A stretch of 64,000 nt of DNA from contig VSDK01019043.1 of the NCBI GenBank assembly GCA_009767595.1, forward strand, positions 478,311 to 542,310. The letters run 5' to 3'. The notes under the pieces were generated by a model. The model had not been told where the DNA came from. It searched no databases and worked only from the letters and a program-made list of their open reading frames with translations. How positions within the stretch are numbered: position 1 is the stretch's first letter; every line of letters begins with the position of its first letter. Of the stretch, positions 1 through 11,132 are shown one piece after another. The translations under genes and the position numbers were made by a program. Origin of the DNA: Symbiodinium kawagutii. Taxonomy: Eukaryota > Sar > Dinophyceae > Suessiales > Symbiodiniaceae.

Positions 1-116
1 TTCAGCAGGGAATGGAGAAATGGCAACCAACCGGGGGGAAGAATGGTCTAATGGTGAGAATTGGTGGCCAAATGGTGGTTACATGATGATGTTACGATGG
101 CTACATTTTCTTCTCA

Positions 117-229
117 GTGGGTGTTTCTCCGAGTAGGGGACCCCAAAATGGCTAGTTCACTACTATAGATTATTGACGGTTCATATTGCATGATAACAGG
201 GGGTACCCCTATGACTTGAGAAACCACCA
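117..229. repeat. Short inverted-repeat element, family 4
   Basis: The ends read TGTTTCTCCGAG and CTTGAGAAACC, an imperfect terminal inverted repeat about 110 bp apart. The inside carries GGGGACCCC and GGGGGTACCCC blocks. Related copies with GTTTCTCAA-type ends and GGGGTNCCCC blocks occur near 5630-5750, 13970-14060, 15600-15710, 26395-26450, 55890-56015, 62720-62760 and 63840-63945. The size and structure suggest a MITE or introner-like element. Boundaries are approximate. Confidence 0.5.
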
Positions 230-301
230 AGTCCCTTTCGCACTGATGCAAGGTGCTGGCGGTTAAGGCAGCTGCTAGTCCTTGTTGCAGGTATTTCTCA
301 C

Positions 302-376
302 CGCCAGTCCTGCTTCTGCTTTCCGAACTTGGTTGGAGCACATGTCTTCCGATGACCGGCCCAACGAAACCTCTAC
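302..376 (-). CDS. Candidate coding exon (25 codons), unknown protein
   Basis: This is a GC-rich island in AT-rich repetitive DNA. On the minus strand it is preceded by AAG and followed by GTGAGA, a good donor, and holds 25 whole codons without a stop. It contains the stretch LGRSSEDMCSNQVRKAEAG. No domain is recognisable. It would be a downstream exon of the minus-strand gene(s) covering 0.3-38 kb. A second frame is also open, so the frame is a best guess. Confidence 0.4.
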
Positions 377-1488
377 CTTCCCTGCGTTCGGAGCCTGCGA
401 TCATCCGCGTTCGGAGTCTTTCAGAGCATCATTGTCTGCTTGTCCTTTGTCTAGAGTTGTAGCTTCTTTCTCTGGGGAAACGGCCTTGGGGACCCAACAT
501 ATGTGAAACTTCGGTGAATTTAGCGATAGTTACATGATGGTCGATGATATGGAATGATGGCCAATGGGAAAGGAAGCCAGCTGACCAACTTGCAAATTCG
601 ATAGAATTGGGCACTGAATGGATCTCAATGGTGCTTAAGCCGTCACCAAACAGCCAATAAAGCGACTAACAAACCAAGCAACCAACCAGCAATCGACAAC
701 CAGCCACAGCCACGCAGCCGTCTAAGCAAGCAACGACAACAGAAAACAATCAGCACTTGGATGACAACTATAGTTTTTTTTGAATGGGGTTGGGTGGATT
801 GAAACAATTGGCACCTTGCAGTGATGCATAATATGTTCAACCGGAATGTTCGCTGGTTGATAGTTGATGCTTCATGGATCATGGTTGATGGTGGCCATGG
901 CTGATGGTTGGTGATGGTTGATGGTCGATGCTGATTGATGGACAGTGACTCGTGACGAATGGCAAATGGCAAGACTACTATATAATTATCTGTTGCCGTT
1001 CACCAGCATGAGCCACCAAAAGTGGCAACTCCCGTTCACCTTTTCAGCCTAATCTCTTTGAACTGAGTGCCCGCCAGTTGACCTTTGCATTACCATGTCA
1101 CCATAGAGAACACACACAGTCCAAGCTCCAACAGTATTCTTAGTGGTGCTAGGTTGGCAGTGCTGCATCCAGCATTCACAGCTTCTCAAGTGTGAGAAAT
1201 GCAAAACTATCTTCTCTAACAAATCTTTCCTTTATCTTCAAGAATGCTCCCAAAAACACAAGCCAAAAATAGCTCAACATTTAATTGCAGCTGCCTTGTC
1301 AAAATTCATCCATTCGGTGCCTTTCTTGTCTCAGTCAACTTATCCCTCCCTCTCTATCTCTGCATCACCGCACATATCGGCGCCAAATCACCATGCCTAG
1401 GTGTGCACGAGGCAAACCAACCTACGGCATCTGACTTACACATAAACGATTCACATATGCCCTTGCATAGTTCCTTCCCGCTTATTTT
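377..1488. other. Non-coding stretch, intron-like
   Basis: I see no supportable exon here. The sequence is mostly degenerate GATGGTTGATGG-type DNA (840-960) and pyrimidine-rich AT-rich DNA. The short ORFs that cross it are made of these repeats. Confidence 0.6.
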
Positions 1489-1552
1489 AACTTGGTGGCT
1501 TTGAGATCCCTTGCTAAAGTCTAACCTTTAGTAGCTGTAATCCAGCCAGTTA
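1489..1552. repeat. Family 2 short element, internally deleted copy
   Basis: It begins CTTGGTGGCTTTGAGATCCC, continues with CTAAAGTCTAACCTTTAGTAG and ends TGTAATCCAGCCAG. The same order of blocks appears in full-length copies at 7461-7575, 16454-16570 and 34569-34683. This copy lacks the middle segment (ATATGGTAAATCAAT and what follows). Confidence 0.6.
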
Positions 1553-1624
1553 AGCTAATTCAGTGCGGGAAATATCTCTGCACTTTCTCTGGCCATCTGC
1601 ATCAGTCCCACCATCGAAAAACAC

Positions 1625-1704
1625 CCGGCGGAAATCCAGCAGCGGGTCCTGCAGCATGCCGCATGCGTTGGCGACCACCTCCATGCCATGGTCATTGATC
1701 TCAC
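1625..1704 (-). CDS. Coding exon, 26 codons, unknown protein
   Basis: On the minus strand, AAG|GTGAGATC opens the exon and CGG|GTGTTT closes it. The frame uses two bases to complete a codon, then 26 codons including NDHGMEVVANACGMLQDP. The composition (helical, Ala/Val/Leu) is typical protein and unlike the repeats around it. The protein is not identifiable from this piece. It ends in phase 0. Confidence 0.55.
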
Positions 1705-3101
1705 CTTGGCAGATCAAGGGCCCCACGTCTCAGGGAGAGCGCCCTGAGCCACCCAGCTGCCACCTATCTGTGCCCTCCAGCAACATGGCAGATCACCCCG
1801 AGCCTTTGGTGGTTGCCCTTAGATGTGTTAGAATCTGAGCATGATCATGGGACAGGTGCCTTTGGCTCTCGTGAGCTCAAGCGAGTCAGAGCTGCGTCGC
1901 CAGTTATTCTCCTGCATTCAATTTATACGTACCCCAAAGCGGTGGCTGCTTTCCAAAGACCATCATTGTGAATGGACTGGTCAAGATGGTCATTGTTGAA
2001 CTACATTGAATATTATGAAGTTATTATGGTGTACGCCGATTACCCCTGATCGAAATTCTTGATGGTTGCATCCAAAGCTCAAGTTCGCCTTGCATCATGA
2101 TTTGATGGATGGTCACCTCTCTTACATAGTTGGGCTTCAAGCATTGATTCTTTGCTTGGATATCTCACAACATCGATTCAACCTTTTGGGATTTGATGAT
2201 GGCATGATGAACCAGCCTTTTCACTAGCCAGCATCTATGGTCATTCGGGATCATTGACCATTTTCAAGGAGGCAATATGAGAGTTGGACGTGACGAACAA
2301 CAAATACGACATACTTTTAGTTTGTGTTTCTACTGGGAGTGACTGTAAATCGTCTGATCATGATACTTACACCTTTTGGGCGACGGCAATGTCCGGAAGT
2401 GTGGATGGTGTTGTCTGGGTACCTTCATGCTTTGTGAAAACAACACCTTGAAGCGCGGACTTCAAGACAATGCTGTGTTGGTCATTGCGAAAGGTGGCCA
2501 TGGAGTGAACCCATTTGCAAGGTAGATGGAAAGACTATCAAAACAGGTATATATATGTAATAGTTAATGATAACTCCGAAACGAGAAATGAGGCCCAGCA
2601 CGTCCGTAACTGCCGTTCTTTATTGGCTGTTAATAATTTTATTGTTTACAGTTCGGCCATGCCTGTCGTCGGATTTGGTCACGAACTATCCTCATATCAC
2701 CAACGCACGCAGCACCAAGGTAAAACACCGATAGATCTGATAGGCATGAATATGTGTTCGGCCAATTAACCACAGACACCAGATGGCTTGACGGTATTTA
2801 CCCAAACAAAAAACAAGTAAATACCGGTGTCTTTTCACATCTACTAGTTGCCAACCAAACCTGCCACCCGCGTTGATTTTGTAACAGGCCTTGCGACGGG
2901 GATCACATGATGTGCAGTTGATGAAAATCGTTGTCAATCCTGCCTCCAGCGAAGATCAACAGGAAAAGCGCTACATGTGTCGGCATGAGGCCAATGACCA
3001 ACATCAGAGTGTAGAGTGCTAAACTTGGTATACTTACAAGCGTACCCACGTGACTTTGCCAGCAGTGGAAACAGAAAAAAAAGCCATACAGCGGAAAGGG
3101 T
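1705..3101. other. Non-coding stretch
   Basis: A moderately GC-rich patch at 1720-1800 was examined in six frames and gave no convincing exon. The remainder is AT-rich unique-looking sequence without repeats I could define. Confidence 0.45.
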
Positions 3102-5030
3102 CTAGTGTATGGCACCCGGGACAATGCTCAATGCACCCGGGACAATGCTCAATTCAGCAACATCAAGCTGTGACTGAGCTGGCTGAACAAACGAACGAAA
3201 AGCCATCACATCATGCTCCACATATTTCAGACCCAACTTGTCCACGTAGGCTACTTCCGCAGTTTGCGAGTTTCCAAGACCACCACCGTGCCGAGCCTTC
3301 GTTTTGGCTTCTGCATCACCAAGCGAATGCCAGGGGACCTTTCCAGCCCCAACCTTGTTTTCAAAGTAAAACACGTGCAAAGACTGGTTTCGTTCAACTG
3401 CTTTTTCTACATTCTTCTTCCAAAGGTGAAACCAAGCACAGCCCCACGGAGCTCGGCCTTGATTTTTCTGGCAGAGTTCGTGGGCCTTTTGCATCGCATG
3501 ATCCTTTTCTGCCTCCCACTCCATCTCAGTTGTGTGGGGGTACTTTATGAGCAACACTTGTCCCATAGCTTGCGAATCAGCTATCTTGAACCCCAGCTGT
3601 TCATCTGTCGATTCTATTGGACATAGGTATGCGTCAGGAACCAACTCACCATACAGAGCTTTGCAGTAGCACTCACCAGAGCTCTCTGGGTTTTGCTCAT
3701 GCTGGCCCAAACCTGATGCCCTATCAGTGAGGAAAACGCAAGCAAGGGAATATGTTTGCTCCTGACTTGCAGTAGATACGGCCGCGTCCCACTCTTCACT
3801 GTAAACACCAGGGAAGGAGACGATACACATGTCCGCAGCAGCATTGATCTTGCCAGGAAAAGCAATGCGCTTGGCTGCCAAACCAGAACGATAGCTCCTA
3901 ACTTTGGAAAATGCATCCAGTGGCTTGCTTAGGTGTTTGGGACCGAGCATGCCAGCAAGCACCAGCGAATTGAAAGTCTGGAAAGTCAAATCCAACAGCA
4001 ACAGGAGCTGGAGCTGTCTGCTTGGATGCCCCCGCCAAAACAAGACTGCTCCCAACCCAAATGAAAGCGGGCAGCCCACCAAGGTCAAGAAACAGTTTAC
4101 GCACAAGCACCCTATTTCAGAGCGGATGTTCCTCCAGTCAAGGCTCCTGACAGCTCCACTTACAGCACTGGCCATGCCCACTGCTTGCAGGGGTCCGATC
4201 AGCAAGCCGAGCGGGATCAGGATCCAAACAACTACATTCACAAAAATCACACCTGGGTGATACCAGTGAGGCACAGAATCCACTATGCTCACTACGACCA
4301 AAATCACCCCAGTCACAAGTCCAATCACAAATAAGGTAGCGCACGCTGCTGCAAGCCTCAAAACACAAGTGGCCAGGCGTTGGAATCCCAAACACCTCAA
4401 TTTCAAATTTGCAACCGTGATCTGTAGGAAGTTAGAAACCAACAAACCAATAGCAAATAAGCCAATTTGAATTGGACTCCAGCCACGCTTATCGAGCTGC
4501 CGGCCATCAAAATGACACCCACAAAGGCTTGCATGTAAGCCACTGATGCTGTCATCTACAAAGGTATTTGCCACGAAAAGCGACAACACACTACGGCGGC
4601 TCCACACATGGAGTGGTGACAAGGCTGAGTATCGTGCGGGCCTGCTGAGGTATACGTAACCTCCGAGTCCAGAAACCAAAGGTCGCACGACAAAATCAAG
4701 GATGAAAGAATAGTCGAAATAGAACTCCTCGATCATAGAGTCTGGGACCCCGCCTTTCAAGTAATCTGGCAGCTCGTCAGTCAATCTAAATTGATAATGA
4801 TGCCTGCACTGAAGTGGAGACTTGTCCGCCCAAACATCTCTAGGCTGAAGCCCGGGCGCGACACAAACTCGCCTTATCACCGGGCGCCCAAAATAAAAGT
4901 TTGCCCCAATGCGCAGCATTGTGATGACAAAGAGTAGGAGCTTTCCCAGGGCACGCCGTTGGGCTGACATCCTGGTTATGACATGAATGATCTTCACTGA
5001 AAATTGCTGTTGGTTTGGAATGCTATCCAA
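3102..5030 (-). CDS. Intronless multi-pass membrane protein, 642 codons
   Basis: This is the only long uninterrupted ORF in the window. The N-terminal half has several hydrophobic segments: one near residues 25-45, and others at about 190-210, 225-250, 265-285 and 310-335 (for example FVIGLVTGVILVVVSIVD and VVVWILIPLGLLIG). The last ~270 residues are soluble and mixed-charge, with conserved-looking stretches such as YFENKVGAGKVPWHSLGD. I recognise no family; a channel or transporter-like membrane protein with a cytosolic C-terminal domain is the most that can be said. The absence of introns contrasts with all neighbours and suggests an origin by retroposition. I found no spliced-leader relic just upstream. 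The C-terminus ends in a 7-residue tandem duplication. The start is the first ATG in frame. An upstream exon (5111-5458) may add an N-terminal membrane segment. Confidence 0.7.
   Translation of the reverse strand: MDSIPNQQQFSVKIIHVITRMSAQRRALGKLLLFVITMLRIGANFYFGRPVIRRVCVAPGLQPRDVWADKSPLQCRHHYQFRLTDELPDYLKGGVPDSMIEEFYFDYSFILDFVVRPLVSGLGGYVYLSRPARYSALSPLHVWSRRSVLSLFVANTFVDDSISGLHASLCGCHFDGRQLDKRGWSPIQIGLFAIGLLVSNFLQITVANLKLRCLGFQRLATCVLRLAAACATLFVIGLVTGVILVVVSIVDSVPHWYHPGVIFVNVVVWILIPLGLLIGPLQAVGMASAVSGAVRSLDWRNIRSEIGCLCVNCFLTLVGCPLSFGLGAVLFWRGHPSRQLQLLLLLDLTFQTFNSLVLAGMLGPKHLSKPLDAFSKVRSYRSGLAAKRIAFPGKINAAADMCIVSFPGVYSEEWDAAVSTASQEQTYSLACVFLTDRASGLGQHEQNPESSGECYCKALYGELVPDAYLCPIESTDEQLGFKIADSQAMGQVLLIKYPHTTEMEWEAEKDHAMQKAHELCQKNQGRAPWGCAWFHLWKKNVEKAVERNQSLHVFYFENKVGAGKVPWHSLGDAEAKTKARHGGGLGNSQTAEVAYVDKLGLKYVEHDVMAFRSFVQPAQSQLDVAELSIVPGALSIVPGAIH
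3112..3153. repeat. 21-bp perfect tandem duplication inside the ORF end
   Basis: The 21-mer starting GCACCCGGGACAATG occurs twice head to tail (3112-3132 and 3133-3153). It repeats LSIVPGA-type residues at the C-terminus of the membrane-protein ORF without breaking the frame. Confidence 0.9.
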
Positions 5031-5110
5031 AGTCCCAGGCTTAACCCCTCGTGTCGGGCTGTGCCTGTTGGTTTTTGAAGTTTTGTTGGCTGAATTCTAG
5101 ATTTTGAGAC

Positions 5111-5458
5111 CTATTTGAGCGCTAACTTGACATCGCCTGCGACTATTGGTTGACTCTGACATGAAACTGTTTTGATCTGGCAGCTGCTTCGAACCAGTTG
5201 TGTATTCCCACCATCCTCGGTGAATTCACAATTTCCATTTGAAACTCTATCAAGAATCCTGTTCCATGATGCAACGACAGCGCTGAATGCAAAGGAAAGA
5301 AACACAGCACCTGTGCCAAATAGAAGTCTGCTGTAGCTGCAGCTCAAATTTTCTACCAATCTTTGCTGATGGTTGGTCTTATTGGTTGGTGTAAAAAATG
5401 GAATGATGGGCCATCCCAGTTGAAGCAGTTTAGTTTCTTCACATCGATTCTTTTGCAC
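5111..5458 (-). CDS. Possible upstream exon of the membrane protein
   Basis: This is an open minus-strand frame of 115 codons just 5' of the 642-codon ORF. It includes a hydrophobic segment (GTGAVFLSFAFSAVVASW), then a hydrophilic part ending at a stop. It could supply an extra N-terminal membrane helix if spliced to the long ORF, or it could be chance. No clear donor/acceptor pair was fixed. Confidence 0.3.
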   Translation of the reverse strand: MQKNRCEETKLLQLGWPIIPFFTPTNKTNHQQRLVENLSCSYSRLLFGTGAVFLSFAFSAVVASWNRILDRVSNGNCEFTEDGGNTQLVRSSCQIKTVSCQSQPIVAGDVKLALK

Positions 5459-5757
5459 TCTGGCTCCTCCACCGCATGGGCGAGAGGTGCACAGCGGATC
5501 TCATTGATGGCGTGGCTCCAATGTCCAAAACTGAAGTGGCGCTACACTGACCATCATCCACGACAAACAGGAGCTATATCACGAACACTAGGTTGAATAC
5601 ACCCAGCCACCCTCAAAGTATACATAGATGGGTGTTTCTCAAAATCGGGGACCCCAAAGGACCCCCAAATCATCCAATGTTAGCCATGTATTGGTAATAG
5701 TAAATCAGCGCCCCACTTTTTGGGTCCCCCTATTTAACAAAAAGTTCTTCAAGTCAC

Positions 5758-5814
5758 GCATGTGAGCCCCTCTCCTGTTTCCCGCCCAACCCAGAAATCC
5801 AACAGGCGGCCACC
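5758..5814 (-). CDS. Coding exon, 19 codons
   Basis: CAG|GGTGGC opens the exon and TGC|GTGACTT closes it, with exactly 19 codons in phase 0-0. The reading includes GRLLDFWVGRETGEGLTC, whose composition is protein-like. No domain can be assigned. Confidence 0.5.
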
Positions 5815-7128
5815 CTGGCTGAGGACCCACACATTCCGCACCGACCCCCCGCTGCATCAACTTATGCGGGCCCAGCCAGAGGTAGGTTAGACACCTGCCA
5901 CGAGTGGTTGCTGGTCTGTTCTCTGCCATCAGCTGGTAGAAGTCTAACTTTCAGTAGGTATAGCTGGTATAACTGCTGATGGCTTAGAATAGACCTAAGG
6001 GGTTATGTAGGGTATACCAGTTATAACCAGGTATAACTAGTATAACTGGACTATAACTGGACTAGATCATGGCATAGTAGGTAGATGGTTAACTGGTTTT
6101 AGTAGGTATAACTGGTAGAGTCTCAACCATCATCATTCCCAAAAAATCCTCAAGTCCTAAGGGGCTTGCCGGGAACAACCATGGTTGTAATGAGAATCAC
6201 TTGGCCAATAAGCCATGCTGACGCGCCACTGTCCAAGTGGAATGACAATGCGACAGGAGTACACCCCCTGCTCAAGCACTGGGATAAGACCACCATCTTT
6301 CCAAAACAACTCTCTTCGGCAGCTCAAACAAACGACTGATACTTAGCTCGTGTACAATTTGCTTCAAGCAGAGCCTTAACAGTACTGACCAATTGATAAA
6401 ACCACCCCAACCCCCCCTATGCTGATCATTTTCAGTCAATGTACCTATATAGTATAGTGCTGGATGGTGCTGATATGGCCCCAGATCAAAACCCTGGCTG
6501 ATGAAGGTCACTGAAACTGAGCAAACGAGGTACCTTTGTGGGGATGTTTGCCAACTTGTTGATGTGAATGAGATTGCCCACAGCTACATATCCCAGTTTT
6601 GCTCCAGTATTTCAAGCCCGTAATCTGGTTAGGATCCATGTTTCAAAAGAAACAAAATGCTAATCTCTGATCGGTCGCATTTAGATTGAATGTCGCTACA
6701 AGCACAAACATAAATATGTTTTCCTCTAATATTAGGTCCTTCCAATTATTAGATAACATTTAATATCAAGGAAACATTTTGGGGCATGTAATATCGGAAG
6801 GGTAAAAAATGTTAGAGGAACTATGGTGGTTCTGATGGTGGTTGCGTTTGTTGAACAACCCATGGTGGCGGGAATTGGACAAAGCACCCCTTCAAAGAAC
6901 CTATTGATGCCTTGAAACAGCTACAACAGGGATGTTGAAACCAACAACTGTTACAGAACCACCCCTTGACCGAAACCTGCTGTCGATCTCAGTTAATTGA
7001 CCCCAAAAACATGATCACTTGCATCACCATTCACATGAACGGTGAGACATCTTGGGAGCAATGCACCATTCGATGAACCAACCATGGCCCAAACCCAGGC
7101 CTACCATTGAGTACTGTAGCCATTGATT
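5815..7128. other. Non-coding stretch with short AT repeats
   Basis: It contains clustered TATAACTGG/TATAACCAG motifs at 5950-6115, then AT-rich sequence and scattered CAACC-type DNA. No exon was found. Confidence 0.5.
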
Positions 7129-7227
7129 GGCTGGTGGTTTTCGACCCCTATGAAAAATGTGGTCCACCTGCCAACCATTTGCTAATACATTCGGGAACTA
7201 ACAAAAACATGTTTGAAACCATCAGCC
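7129..7227. repeat. Family 1 short inverted-repeat element
   Basis: The left end is GGCTGGTGGTTT and the right end AAACCATCAGCC, inverted with one mismatch. The inside contains GACCCCTATGAAAAATG and CCATTTGCTAATACATTCGGG, which are shared with the copies at 17327-17432 and 36127-36234. Confidence 0.7.
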
Positions 7228-7460
7228 AGTAGCTGTTTAAGCATGATTGTTGGCTATCATCCCAAAACATTCACCAATATGAATGATTATACCCTTGAAA
7301 ACAACCAGTTCACCATTCACCTACCATCGAGGTACTGCAACCACTAGTTGTTTAACCATTCTTATTGGTTCATCTCCCATATCATTAGGCACTAAAATCC
7401 CTTAAACATTTTCAATCAAACACCAACCAGTCAACCATCAACCTCTCATCACCTCACCAT

Positions 7461-7575
7461 GCTTGGTGGCTTTTAGATCCGCTAAAAGTCTAACGGCTTC
7501 AGTGGCTATATGGTAAATCAATCATATCCCCAAAAGCCCAAAAAGTTTCGGTAGTAACTATAATCCACCCACCAT
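7461..7575. repeat. Family 2 short element, full-length copy
   Basis: Blocks in order: CTTGGTGGCTTTTAGATCC, AAAAGTCTAACGGCTTCAGT, ATATGGTAAATCAATCATAT, CCCAAAA, and TATAATCCACCCACC. Three further copies in the window share this order. The element is about 115 bp. Confidence 0.7.
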
Positions 7576-7615
7576 TGGTTGACCTTCCACCATCCGCCCC
7601 CACCATTGACCTCAC

Positions 7616-7699
7616 CTGGCGTCCCAGTCCCACCTCCAGGCGTTGCAGCGCTCTGGCGTCAAGGATCCGTTGCTCAGCGGAGCGAAGAGGGACAGTGAC
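7616..7699 (-). CDS. Coding exon, 28 codons, helical
   Basis: CCAG|GTCACT and CAG|GTGAGG bound 28 codons in phase 0-0. The peptide includes LRSAEQRILDARALQRLEVG, which looks like an amphipathic helix. The GC content is far above that of the flanks. No family recognised. Confidence 0.6.
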
Positions 7700-8361
7700 C
7701 TGGACATGGCACTGCGAAGCCATGGCTATGGGAACCAAGGGGTAGCTAAGCACGGGTGGGTGATGGCTATGTGATGGTTGAGTGGATGGCTAACGGATGC
7801 TAAATGGTCGGTTACTTGATAGCCAACATAACCATGATATTGGTCATCATGGCTGATAGTTAATCATGGCTGGTTGTGTTGACTACTGGGTCGGTAATCC
7901 TGGTTGGTTATCTTTAACCAACGGCTTTTCTTAAGTATCTTGGTGGTGGGATTTCCCAAGGGTGCAGGGTGCATGTTTGGTTGATGGCTATGTGATGGTT
8001 GAGTTGGCGGTTGAAGGTTGATTGGCTGATAGTCAATCATGGTTGGTTGTCCTTCATAGTTGGTAGCTAATGGAAAACGGGCCGGTTGTGCTAGAGTGAT
8101 GGCCCAGTTGCTGGTTCAGAATGGTAGGTAGATAATGGTGAAACATGTTGAAACATGGTGCAACATTCAAGATTAAATGATAATGATTGGGTGATAGGTA
8201 CGCAAGCCATTAGTTGATGGTTAAGTGGTGGTGAGCTTTCATTTGGTTCATCCAAAGTCCAATGCGAAGCCATTGAACGGCCCCTGCTCATCACTTCTTC
8301 TTCAATACTGGCCTTACGTCTTGAAGGCAGGCCGCAGTTTGGCGACACATTGGTCAGGAAC

Positions 8362-8470
8362 GCAAACAAAACATCAGGTTGGTCTTCTTGTCCTTGAAAC
8401 CCTCGTTCCAAATGGTCCAATCAGGCTTAGCCACGCACAGCAGTTCCTTCAAATATCGAAAAAGAGACAG
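8362..8470 (-). CDS. Candidate exon, about 36 codons
   Basis: The minus-strand frame is open well beyond this interval. Within it, AAG|CTGTCT and a GTTCCT donor give 36 codons including YLKELLCVAKPDWTIWNEGF. Without the donor the frame would stop eight bases further on, so it could also be a terminal exon. The protein-like composition is strong, but the boundaries are uncertain. Confidence 0.45.
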
Positions 8471-8960
8471 CTTAAACAGAAACAATGACCCACTAAAGCA
8501 ATAACTTGCCGCACACACACCCAAAAAAATGAAATCTTGACAGCTTGAGGCCGATGATGATCAAATTAACTAGAAGATGGTCCTTAGTGAATCTATGATG
8601 GCTAGTCAAGGTTGCTCAAGCACTTTAGAGTCAATAAGATATAAGGATGGTTGATGATTGTTACTGGTGGTGAATGGTTCCAAAAGTGAACGGATGATGA
8701 TTATAAATGCTTGCTTGGCAAATAGTGCTAGCTACTAATGGTTACACGCAACGGTTCCCTGCTGAATAGTGAATGGTGAATCAACGATGGTTAGTCATGT
8801 CTGGTACCCCACATAACGATAAATGCGACTTGCCCTGGAATAGAATGAGAGTTATCTAACCTGGTTGGTGGATTCAAGCCCTAAACAAAACAGATTGGTC
8901 AACCAAGGTCGCCGACCCAATTACCACCCCGTCTGAACCATTTTTGCTTCCGCTCATTTT

Positions 8961-9290
8961 GACGTTCCGCCAAGATGTTAGCGTTCACCCACCATGCTAG
9001 TGTTCCACCACCATGTTAACGTTCCACCAAGATGTTAACTTTCCACCAAGCTGTTGACGTTCACCCACCGTGCTAGTGTTCCACCACCATGTTAACGTTC
9101 CACCAAGATGTTAACTTTCCACCAAGATGTTAACGTTCACCCGCCATGCTAGTGTTCCACCAACACGTTAATGTTCCAAAAGCATGTTACGTTCCACCCG
9201 CCATGTTAGTGTTCCACCAAAATGTCAGCGTTCCACCCGCCATGTTAGTGTTCCACCACCATGTTAACGTTCCACCACCATGTTGACGTG
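8961..9290. repeat. Minisatellite, about 20-bp unit
   Basis: Variant units of GTTCCACCAAGATGTTAAC and GTTCACCCACCATGCTAGT alternate without unique spacers. Several units form a longer repeating block. It is non-coding. Confidence 0.85.
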
Positions 9291-10309
9291 GTCTGCTTTT
9301 GTATCCTGAATCCACATCGCTCAAATCTCGAAGACAAGGCCAACATGCGAACTGTGCCGCTATTCCTCTGCGTTTGAGTGCAGAGATTATGCTTCATGAA
9401 TGTAATTCCAGGGGGGTTCCCAACAAAGCCTGTGAGGCGGCATGAACATGCAAAAAAAAAAACTGAAAAATTGGAAAAACAAGTCTTCAAATGTGGATTT
9501 TTACTGTTGTTTGCACTCGCTTTGACACGTCGGCAGCAATTAATTAGGGGGCGGGAACAGGGTCGCCCGCCTCAACCAACCAACCATTTGTTAATACTAG
9601 CGGGAAAACAAAGAAGTTTAAACCACCAGCCAGTAGTTGTTTCACCATGATTGTTGGTCAGTATCCCCAGTACTAACATGTACTAACCATTATTTGTGGC
9701 TGTAACCCCTACAAAACCCACCAACCCATTGTGGATCATGAAGCTTATGAAAGTTGAGTGGCCGTTGACAGCAGGGGGATGGGTCAGCATTGGTGAGATC
9801 CTCATGGCCTGCAACTGTTCACAACGGGGTGCTCGTGAAAAACCTGATGCCCGCAACAAACAATAAATACTTCACAAGGATGAACACTTGATGATGATCA
9901 TGACGAATTATTGTGAAACAATTACAGTCACATGGATGAATAGTAACATTTAATAATGAAATAAAACTGGATGATCATGATGAATTACCATAATCAAGCA
10001 TACTGAACTGAGCACTATGATAGCTAACACTTGATCTACGCAAAGTATCCGTGAGCATCATGAAGACTAACAGCCAAGTTGCCACTAGTCAAACGAAGCA
10101 ACATTGTTCACCATCTCTCAAATAACATCATTACGAATGCCCATGGCTATAACCATTGGTTCTTGCCAAATACCATTCCATATCCTTAACCAACCACCAC
10201 TCATGAACAACCATAGGGTATTAAGCTCTATGGCTCCATGGCTAGTAACCACTGGCCATGGAAAGCCATGGTCCACTAGCTCCCCCGTGGTCAGCCATAT
10301 GTCAGGTGC
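9291..10309. other. Non-coding stretch
   Basis: It contains half of a family 1-like element (AACCATTTGTTAATACTAGCG to AAACCACCAGCCAGT, about 9580-9640) and AT-rich sequence. The ORF at 9378-9650 is formed from these repeats. No exon seen. Confidence 0.5.
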
Positions 10310-10341
10310 CTGACCCTCGGTGGCGAGCTGTGAAAGTTCGC
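10310..10341 (-). CDS. Candidate micro-exon (32 nt) with GC donor
   Basis: CCAG|GCGAAC and CAG|GCACCTG bound two bases plus ten codons reading ELSQLATEGQ. If real, it uses a GC-AG type donor. The GC-rich islet is isolated in AT-rich DNA. It is too short for certainty. Confidence 0.35.
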
Positions 10342-10379
10342 CTGGTGGGACATGTCAGCCGCGTAGTGATGGTCAAATG

Positions 10380-10505
10380 ACGGGTACGCATGGATGATTC
10401 ATGACGATTATATATAGATGATTCATGAGAAATGATGGATGATTGGATGATTCATGATGATTCATGATGGATCATTGGATGATTCATGATGGTTCTTGAT
10501 GGTTA
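10380..10505. repeat. GATGATTCATGA simple-sequence array
   Basis: Irregular tandem copies of a 10-14 bp GGATGATTCATGAT motif fill this interval. No coding potential. Confidence 0.75.
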
Positions 10506-11077
10506 ATTCCCCTTCCGCTGAATGGTTCGGCTGCCACCAGCCGCCAAAGCAAATGGAAACTGGTTGGATGATTCATGATGGCTAAACATGGATGATTTCA
10601 TGATGGGACAGTGCTGAACAGCAGTGAACGAGGACCACAAAACCTCAATGGCCCCTTCACACCTGAGTCATTCTGGTGAAACGGAGCTATTCAATGGTAC
10701 GAGGATCACCAACCGTACCGTAGTGTTGGGTAACTAGTGGGATGGGTGCTGGTGGGGAATGATGGCTACGAATGACCAATAATGGTTGATAATGGTTATA
10801 GTAATAGCCACGATAGTCCTGAATAATTTCTTGGAAGCTCTAATGGCTTGGTTGATGTTTTCGCTCAGGACCTCCTACCAAAAAAAGTTGTTGAGTGGCC
10901 AAGTTTCCAGGATATGATCCAAAAACATTGGAACAACACCATCCAAGCGTTGCAACGTTCTGAGCCACCTCCGGGGCCGAAACACCAGCATTTCCGTGCG
11001 TCCTCATGGGTAAAATCCAGGAAATGAGTGACACCTAGTGCCACAAACAAGTGTTTACAACAGCAAATTTCATGGTT

Positions 11078-11132
11078 GCAGGGGATATCCCGTCCGGTCA
11101 GCACTCTGCAGCCCCTTTTCATGCCGCGCCGC
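11078..11132 (-). CDS. Weak candidate exon
   Basis: GGCAG|GCGGCG opens an open minus-strand frame that includes HEKGLQSADRTGYPLQ. No good donor was identified. A second minus frame around 10950-11020 is also open. Treat this as a coding-like islet only. Confidence 0.25.

Noticed and set aside
3050..3626. Plus-strand ORFs at the end of the membrane protein
   Set aside because: Antisense shadows of the long minus ORF.
8961..9290. CRISPR-like array
   Set aside because: The units are about 20 bp, vary in sequence and have no unique spacers. The genome is eukaryotic.
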